A DNA stretch of 10,041 nt from Clostridia bacterium. Its GTDB lineage: Bacteria; Bacillota_A; Clostridia; Oscillospirales; CAG-382. The stretch covers positions 1 through 10,041 of the forward strand of contig JAFWWX010000378.1 of NCBI GenBank assembly GCA_017517985.1, given 5' to 3'. The stretch's first letter is position 1. Each line of letters opens with the position of its first letter. The notes below the pieces were generated by a model. It saw only the letters and a program-made list of their open reading frames with translations, was not told the DNA's origin and did no database searches. A program made the translations under genes and the position numbers. Positions 5,940 to 10,041 of this stretch are shown piece by piece.

Positions 5940-7622
5940 TTATGATTTTCTCTTTTTATGCAAAATGTTGCGTATCTCATAAATAGCAATAAATACCCAT
6001 ATCAGAATAAAAGAGACAATAAGAATTTTTGATTCATTGGGCAAAGACATAAATCCTGTATTTTTTCGATTGGTTTCGAATGTGTGGATTTGTGCTCCTT
6101 TATCTTTCAATGTTACATTGTTCAGTTTAAATAGTGATACCATATCTGAATAAAGTGTATCAAAGTATTTATCGTCAATAGTTTCTTTTCGTCTTGCGGA
6201 TTTTGATACATTTTCAATCATTTGCCCGGAGGCATTACGAAGTGATGCAGAGCCATTGAATACCGGAGTTACAAAAGTATGTTGGATATTGTCAAGTACA
6301 AGCTTTGAAGCTTTAATTTTAACATCATAATAGGTTGTGTTATCCTGACCACTTCTCGAAAGATAGTCCAGGTATTCCGTACTATTTTGTGCTTTCAGTG
6401 TAACCGGAATATACCCCTCTGTCTGTGAATATGCAATCTGAACCTTGTTTGTAAGAAGATACTGAACAAACAGCCAAGAGGCAAGAACTTCCTGAGAATT
6501 TTGCTTATTGAATATACAGATTGACGGTCCTTGGGAAATCATTTTAGGGTTTTGAATATCAAACTGAGGAATCATCATGACCTCTGTTTCAAAAAAAGCC
6601 TTGCTTTCTTTATTTATGTCACTTAAGGGAGCGTTTGCGCCTATCCAGGTTGCTCCGGCTGTAGAGTCGATTGCAAAAATACACTGGTTTTTGTTGAGAT
6701 AATTACCGGGATAGCTTGAAATTTTAAATGTAGAAAAAGCTCTTGACTGTGCGTGCTTTGAAATTGTAGTCAATAATTCCTTTGTCGTGTCGTTGAAAAG
6801 ATAAATTTCACCATTATCGTTGGAATAGGGTGCGTCTTTTTGCTTTAGCATCTGTATCATCATATTGTCCGTGGACTTATAAATAAAAGGGATCAAAACA
6901 TTTTGTCCATTAGCAATAAAATTTCCGTTGGCATCTTTTTTCATAGCAGCCTCTGATACCTCCCAGATAAAATCCCAGGTGAGAGTATCAGGCAAAGTGT
7001 ATCCAAGTTTTTCCAAAAGAGTTTTATTTACATAACAAGCCTCGCTTGAACGCATAAAAGGAACGGCAAAATAGCTTTCCCCAAATGCACATTCAGCAAG
7101 AAATTGTGGTGCTATTTCCTCTTTTTGGGGAGAATCGAATTTTATGTTTGTACCTCCAAAACCGTATTTTTTATCATCAAACAGATTGTTCAGTTTTACA
7201 ACTGTATCTTTTCCGGAAAGATATGTTGCTATATGGTCAGGATATGTTATACAAATATTCGGAGTGGTGTTTGTGGATATATTTGTTATCACATCGTTAT
7301 ATATTTTGCCGTAATCATTGTAAAGGCGAATGTTTATTTTTATGTTTGGATATAATGTCTGAAAATCAGCAATTGCCTCTTCATAAATAGCTGTTTGCAC
7401 TTTATTTGTGTCGTTTTTTGCCCAGAATGTTAATTCAATTTTGTTGTCTTCATCAAGTTCATCCGGGATTATATAATTATCTTTATATTCTTCTGAAACG
7501 TTTGTCTTCGAGATGTCATCAGTAATATTTATTTGTGGTTGCAGTTCGCCGTGACAGGAGCAAAGGTTAATGAGGGATATTATAAATAAAAGATAACACA
7601 GCAATTTTTTTGTAAACATCAT
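5940..7622 (-). CDS. ABC transporter solute-binding lipoprotein with C-terminal membrane helix
   Basis: A 560-residue extracellular binding protein of the CUT1 (UgpB/MsmE/MalE-like) class, the ligand receptor for the importer encoded upstream. The signal peptide (residues 5-22) ends in a lipobox with Cys23 (LCSC). After a short linker, the binding-protein fold starts at about 63 (IELTFWAK) and continues with AIADFQTLYPNIKINI, PNICITYPD, YFAVPFMRSSEACYVNKTLL, LPDTLTWDFIWEVSEAA and ASWLFVQYLL, all typical of the family. Unusually, residues about 530-553 form a hydrophobic helix followed by HKKRKS, a C-terminal transmembrane anchor with a basic inside end. Family members are usually 400-450 residues without this tail. 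The ATG overlaps the stop of the upstream permease gene by 4 nt, with GGAGG 12 nt upstream; a second ATG follows directly. Substrate unknown: sugar, oligosaccharide or glycerol-phosphate compound. Confidence 0.88.
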   Translation of the reverse strand: MMFTKKLLCYLLFIISLINLCSCHGELQPQINITDDISKTNVSEEYKDNYIIPDELDEDNKIELTFWAKNDTNKVQTAIYEEAIADFQTLYPNIKINIRLYNDYGKIYNDVITNISTNTTPNICITYPDHIATYLSGKDTVVKLNNLFDDKKYGFGGTNIKFDSPQKEEIAPQFLAECAFGESYFAVPFMRSSEACYVNKTLLEKLGYTLPDTLTWDFIWEVSEAAMKKDANGNFIANGQNVLIPFIYKSTDNMMIQMLKQKDAPYSNDNGEIYLFNDTTKELLTTISKHAQSRAFSTFKISSYPGNYLNKNQCIFAIDSTAGATWIGANAPLSDINKESKAFFETEVMMIPQFDIQNPKMISQGPSICIFNKQNSQEVLASWLFVQYLLTNKVQIAYSQTEGYIPVTLKAQNSTEYLDYLSRSGQDNTTYYDVKIKASKLVLDNIQHTFVTPVFNGSASLRNASGQMIENVSKSARRKETIDDKYFDTLYSDMVSLFKLNNVTLKDKGAQIHTFETNRKNTGFMSLPNESKILIVSFILIWVFIAIYEIRNILHKKRKS

Positions 7623-8497
7623 AAGCCTTTGGAACCTCCTCTAGAAACGCCCTCCATAATCTTGTTTCTGAATACAAGAAAGAGCACGATAAGTGGAATT
7701 GAAATAATAACAACTGCTGCCATCATTGTTGTAATATTTTCACGACCAAAGGCACTTTCTCGTATTTCCTGAATACCGTTTGAAACAAGGTAATATTCTT
7801 TATTATCAGTGATTAGTCTTGGCCATACATATGAGTTCCAACATTCAATTATTTTAAGTATTGCTATTGTTAGAACGGTAGGTCTGCATATTGGCAGCAT
7901 AACTTTCAAAAGATATTTTATGTCAGATGTACCGTCAACCTTTGCGGCGTAGTAAAGATTATCCGGTATCTGTGCAAAGTTTTCCTTTAATAGATAAATA
8001 TAAAATACACTTGTGACAGACGGAAGAATTAGACCTGTAAAGGTGTTTCTTAAATCAAGAGTTGTAATTGTTGCAAAATTTGTGATTATTACAAGCTCAT
8101 TTGGAATCATCATAAGGGAAAGAAAAAGAGTGAACACAAGATTTTTTCCTTTGAAATTAAGTCTTGCAAAGGCATATGATGCAGGAATTATCACAAGAAA
8201 CATAATAGCTGTTGTTGCAATTGTAAATATCAGAGTATTCAGAAAATATTTGCCTAAATCAACAGATGTAAATGCTTCGTAATAATTCTTAAGAGTAGGG
8301 GAGGAAATATAGAATTTGGGTAAAATTTCTGCATTATATTCGGCAGAAGTTTTAAAGGATGTAAGCATCATCCAGTAGAAGGGGAACAGTACAATAATTG
8401 CCCATAGAATAAGTAAAGTGTACATGACCGTCTTAATTATTATACTTTTCCGTTTTATTAGAATTTCTTTTTTACGGTAGTTGTTCTGAATGTTCAT
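7619..8497 (-). CDS. CUT1 sugar ABC transporter permease (UgpE/MalG type)
   Basis: A 292-residue inner-membrane permease, one of the two channel subunits. It has the N-terminal helix at about 20-46 (ILWAIIVLFPFYWMMLTSFK), four or five further hydrophobic segments, and the ATPase-contact EAA loop at 183-203 (YAAKVDGTSDIKYLLKVMLP) preceded by ENFAQIPDNL. The short basic, glycine-rich C-terminus (MEGVSRGGSKGL) is typical of the MalG/UgpE side. Length fits the family (270-300). AAGGAAG stands 5 nt before the ATG, and the gene lies 15 nt downstream of the other permease. Its stop overlaps the binding-protein start (ATGATGA). The family places it as partner of the permease at 8513-9403; substrate specificity is not readable. 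Confidence 0.93.
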   Translation of the reverse strand: MNIQNNYRKKEILIKRKSIIIKTVMYTLLILWAIIVLFPFYWMMLTSFKTSAEYNAEILPKFYISSPTLKNYYEAFTSVDLGKYFLNTLIFTIATTAIMFLVIIPASYAFARLNFKGKNLVFTLFLSLMMIPNELVIITNFATITTLDLRNTFTGLILPSVTSVFYIYLLKENFAQIPDNLYYAAKVDGTSDIKYLLKVMLPICRPTVLTIAILKIIECWNSYVWPRLITDNKEYYLVSNGIQEIRESAFGRENITTMMAAVVIISIPLIVLFLVFRNKIMEGVSRGGSKGL

Positions 8498-8512
8498 TTT
8501 AACTTCCTTTTA

Positions 8513-9403
8513 TCAATAGTGTACGTGTTTTCTGCTTACAATAAGGTTGATGCAGGTAATGGTAAGAACAATTGCAAAAAGTATTATGGCTGCAGCGGAA
8601 GCGTATGAGGGATAGCCGCCGCCGTCGCTGTATAGTCTGTCATATATATAACCAACAATTGTATTCATTTCTGCGACATTCAGGTTTGTCCCGAAAAGAG
8701 CAACAGCATCATTGTATGCCTTAAATGCACCAATGAACCCTGTGATTATAAGGTAAAAAAGCATAGGGGAAATCATTGGTATTGTTATTTTTGTAAAAGT
8801 TCTAAATTTTGAAGTCCCGTCAACCTTTGCGGCGTTGTATAAATCTTTGTTTACAGAGGCAATAGCGCTTGTTAATATAAGAACTTTAAACGGCATAACA
8901 ACCCAGACCGTATAAAGACACAGTACTAGCATTTTTGCCCAATATGGACCGTCTATAAAATCTACAGGAGTTATCCCGAAAATTCCCAAAAATGTATTAA
9001 CAAGACCCGCAGAAGTGTCTGTCGACCTGAACAATACCATAAAAACAAGGCCAACAGCAAGGGTGTTAGTGACATATGGTAGGAAGTATATTGTCTGAAA
9101 GAGGTTTTTCAACGACTTTATTGAGGACAGTCCCAGCGAAATAAACAGTGCAATTAAAGTTGATACAGGAACAGTGATAATTACTAAAATAAAGGTATTT
9201 TTTAAGGCTTTTAGAAAATAAGGGTCACTGAGAACATTAAAATAATTATATCCACCTACGCCGGTATATGTCTGAGATGCAAAATTGAAGTTTTCCTGAA
9301 AAGAATATATAAATACATCAATCAGCGGATATATCATAAATATTCCCAAAAAGAGTAGTGAGGGTATTAAATATAACCATGCTTTATAATTTTTATTATC
9401 CAT
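8513..9403 (-). CDS. CUT1 sugar ABC transporter permease (UgpA/MalF type)
   Basis: A 296-residue inner-membrane permease. It shows the family N-terminus (KAWLYLIPSLLFLGIFMIYP at 7-26), a second helix cluster at about 70-95, FLPYVTNTLAVGLVFMVLF at 108-126 and the EAA loop at 188-212 (LYNAAKVDGTSKFRTFTKIT), with DG and the following proline kept for docking to the ATPase. The YxxF/PSYASAAAIILF segment before the last helix is also typical of UgpA-like permeases. The ATG is 11 nt after the ATPase stop, and its AAAGG ribosome binding site overlaps that stop codon (TAAAGG), so the two genes are translated from one message. It forms the heterodimeric channel with the UgpE/MalG-type subunit. Confidence 0.93.
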   Translation of the reverse strand: MDNKNYKAWLYLIPSLLFLGIFMIYPLIDVFIYSFQENFNFASQTYTGVGGYNYFNVLSDPYFLKALKNTFILVIITVPVSTLIALFISLGLSSIKSLKNLFQTIYFLPYVTNTLAVGLVFMVLFRSTDTSAGLVNTFLGIFGITPVDFIDGPYWAKMLVLCLYTVWVVMPFKVLILTSAIASVNKDLYNAAKVDGTSKFRTFTKITIPMISPMLFYLIITGFIGAFKAYNDAVALFGTNLNVAEMNTIVGYIYDRLYSDGGGYPSYASAAAIILFAIVLTITCINLIVSRKHVHY

Positions 9404-9414
9404 ATATAAAACCT

Positions 9415-10041
9415 TTACTTAACTTCAAATAAAATTCTTTCTTCTGTATCTTTGTCAAAAATATAAACTTTTGACGGTTTTAAATTAAATCTAATAATTT
9501 CGTTTTTGTTTTCGATTTGATTTTCAGAGCTGATAACTGAGCGTATTTCTGATGATAAATTGTTTTTGTTGCGGGAAATTACAGTTATGTCACGCCCCAT
9601 AACTTCAACGGAAGAAAACTCACATTCAAACCTTCCGGTATCAGATAGAATAAATCCTTCGGGACGAATACCAATATATACTTCTTTATTCGGTAAATCA
9701 CCTATATCAAGAACGTCATTATCACCAATACAGAGTTTTCCGTCTTTTATATGACCGTTAAAAACATTAATCTGAGGAGTTCCAAGGAATTTTGCAACAA
9801 ATAGATTTACAGGGTTATCGTAAACCTCCTGTGGTTTTCCCGCTTGCTGTATTATCCCGTCCTTCATTACAACTATAATATCGGAAATACTCATAGCTTC
9901 TTCCTGGTCGTGAGTAACAAATATTGTTGTAATTTTTGTTTCACGCTGGATCCTTCTTATTTCTTCCCTGGTCATAAGTCTTAGTCTTGCGTCAAGATTT
10001 GATAGTGGCTCGTCAAGGAGAAGGACTCGTGGCATTTTAAT
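9415..10041 (-). CDS. CUT1 ABC transporter ATP-binding protein, MsmX/UgpC type (5' end outside window)
   Basis: The C-terminal 208 residues of the ATPase that powers the importer; the frame stays open to the right edge (IKMPRVLLLDEP), so the ATG at 10035 is internal. Visible motifs are Walker B (VLLLDEP), the D-loop (LSNLDARLR), and the switch histidine in VTHDQEEAM. The TOBE-type regulatory domain from about 85 onward contains IGIRPEGF, the equivalent of the LGIRPE motif of MalK-like ATPases. Walker A and the LSGGQ signature must lie outside; full-length members have about 350-370 residues. In contrast to many Firmicutes, where one shared MsmX serves several importers, this ATPase is encoded in the operon and upstream of its permeases. 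The operon promoter and any regulator gene are beyond the window. Confidence 0.93.
   Translation of the reverse strand: MKMPRVLLLDEPLSNLDARLRLMTREEIRRIQRETKITTIFVTHDQEEAMSISDIIVVMKDGIIQQAGKPQEVYDNPVNLFVAKFLGTPQINVFNGHIKDGKLCIGDNDVLDIGDLPNKEVYIGIRPEGFILSDTGRFECEFSSVEVMGRDITVISRNKNNLSSEIRSVISSENQIENKNEIIRFNLKPSKVYIFDKDTEERILFEVK

Noticed and set aside
5922..5940. AAAATG/CATTTT hairpin at the end of the ABC operon as a terminator
   Set aside because: The stem is 6 bp, almost all A/T, and overlaps the stop codon; it is too weak to call.
5591..5986. 131-residue plus-strand open frame crossing the lipoprotein promoter region
   Set aside because: It is antisense to two well-supported genes and to a near-consensus promoter, and its sequence is low complexity.

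Overview
The window looks like chromosomal DNA from a low-GC, Gram-positive anaerobe of the Clostridia (Ruminococcus/Oscillospiraceae-like). The basis is the A+T-rich sequence, strong AGGAGG-type ribosome binding sites, TTGACT/TATAAT promoters, lipoprotein signal peptides and CUT1-type sugar ABC transporter genes. The genus is an inference from style only.

Layout. (1) Positions 1-2313, plus strand: the 3' part of pheT (phenylalanyl-tRNA synthetase beta subunit), open at the left edge, followed by a perfect 11-bp terminator hairpin. (2) About 2371-2601: no intact gene, but a decayed fragment of an IS200-type insertion sequence. It keeps its left-end regulatory DNA (a bulged hairpin, an extended -10 promoter, a 17-bp inverted repeat that would bury the ribosome binding site) and the frameshifted first codons of the Y1 transposase gene tnpA. 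(3) 2630-4848, minus strand: a two-gene operon. A DUF1538 membrane protein with two homologous halves comes first, then a protein with two PII-like domains. The genes overlap as ATGA and have a recognisable promoter. (4) 5035-5802, minus strand: a single lipoprotein gene with its own near-consensus promoter and a 15-bp terminator hairpin. (5) 5940-10041, minus strand: an ABC importer operon, in transcription order ATPase (5' end outside the window), two CUT1 permeases, and a solute-binding lipoprotein that also carries a C-terminal membrane helix.

How they fit. The ABC genes are packed with gaps of 11 and 15 nt and one 4-nt overlap, so they should be made as one importer for a sugar, oligosaccharide or glycerol-phosphate-like solute; the substrate cannot be read from sequence. 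The DUF1538/PII-like pair is best seen as a membrane transporter and its cytosolic nucleotide- or metabolite-sensing regulator, by analogy with AmtB-GlnK. That is an inference. The pheT operon converges on the minus-strand genes, and the IS200 fragment sits in the convergent gap.

The points most worth a second look are the DUF1538/tandem-PII module, the read-through-silencing architecture left in the IS200 fragment, and the doubly anchored solute-binding protein.
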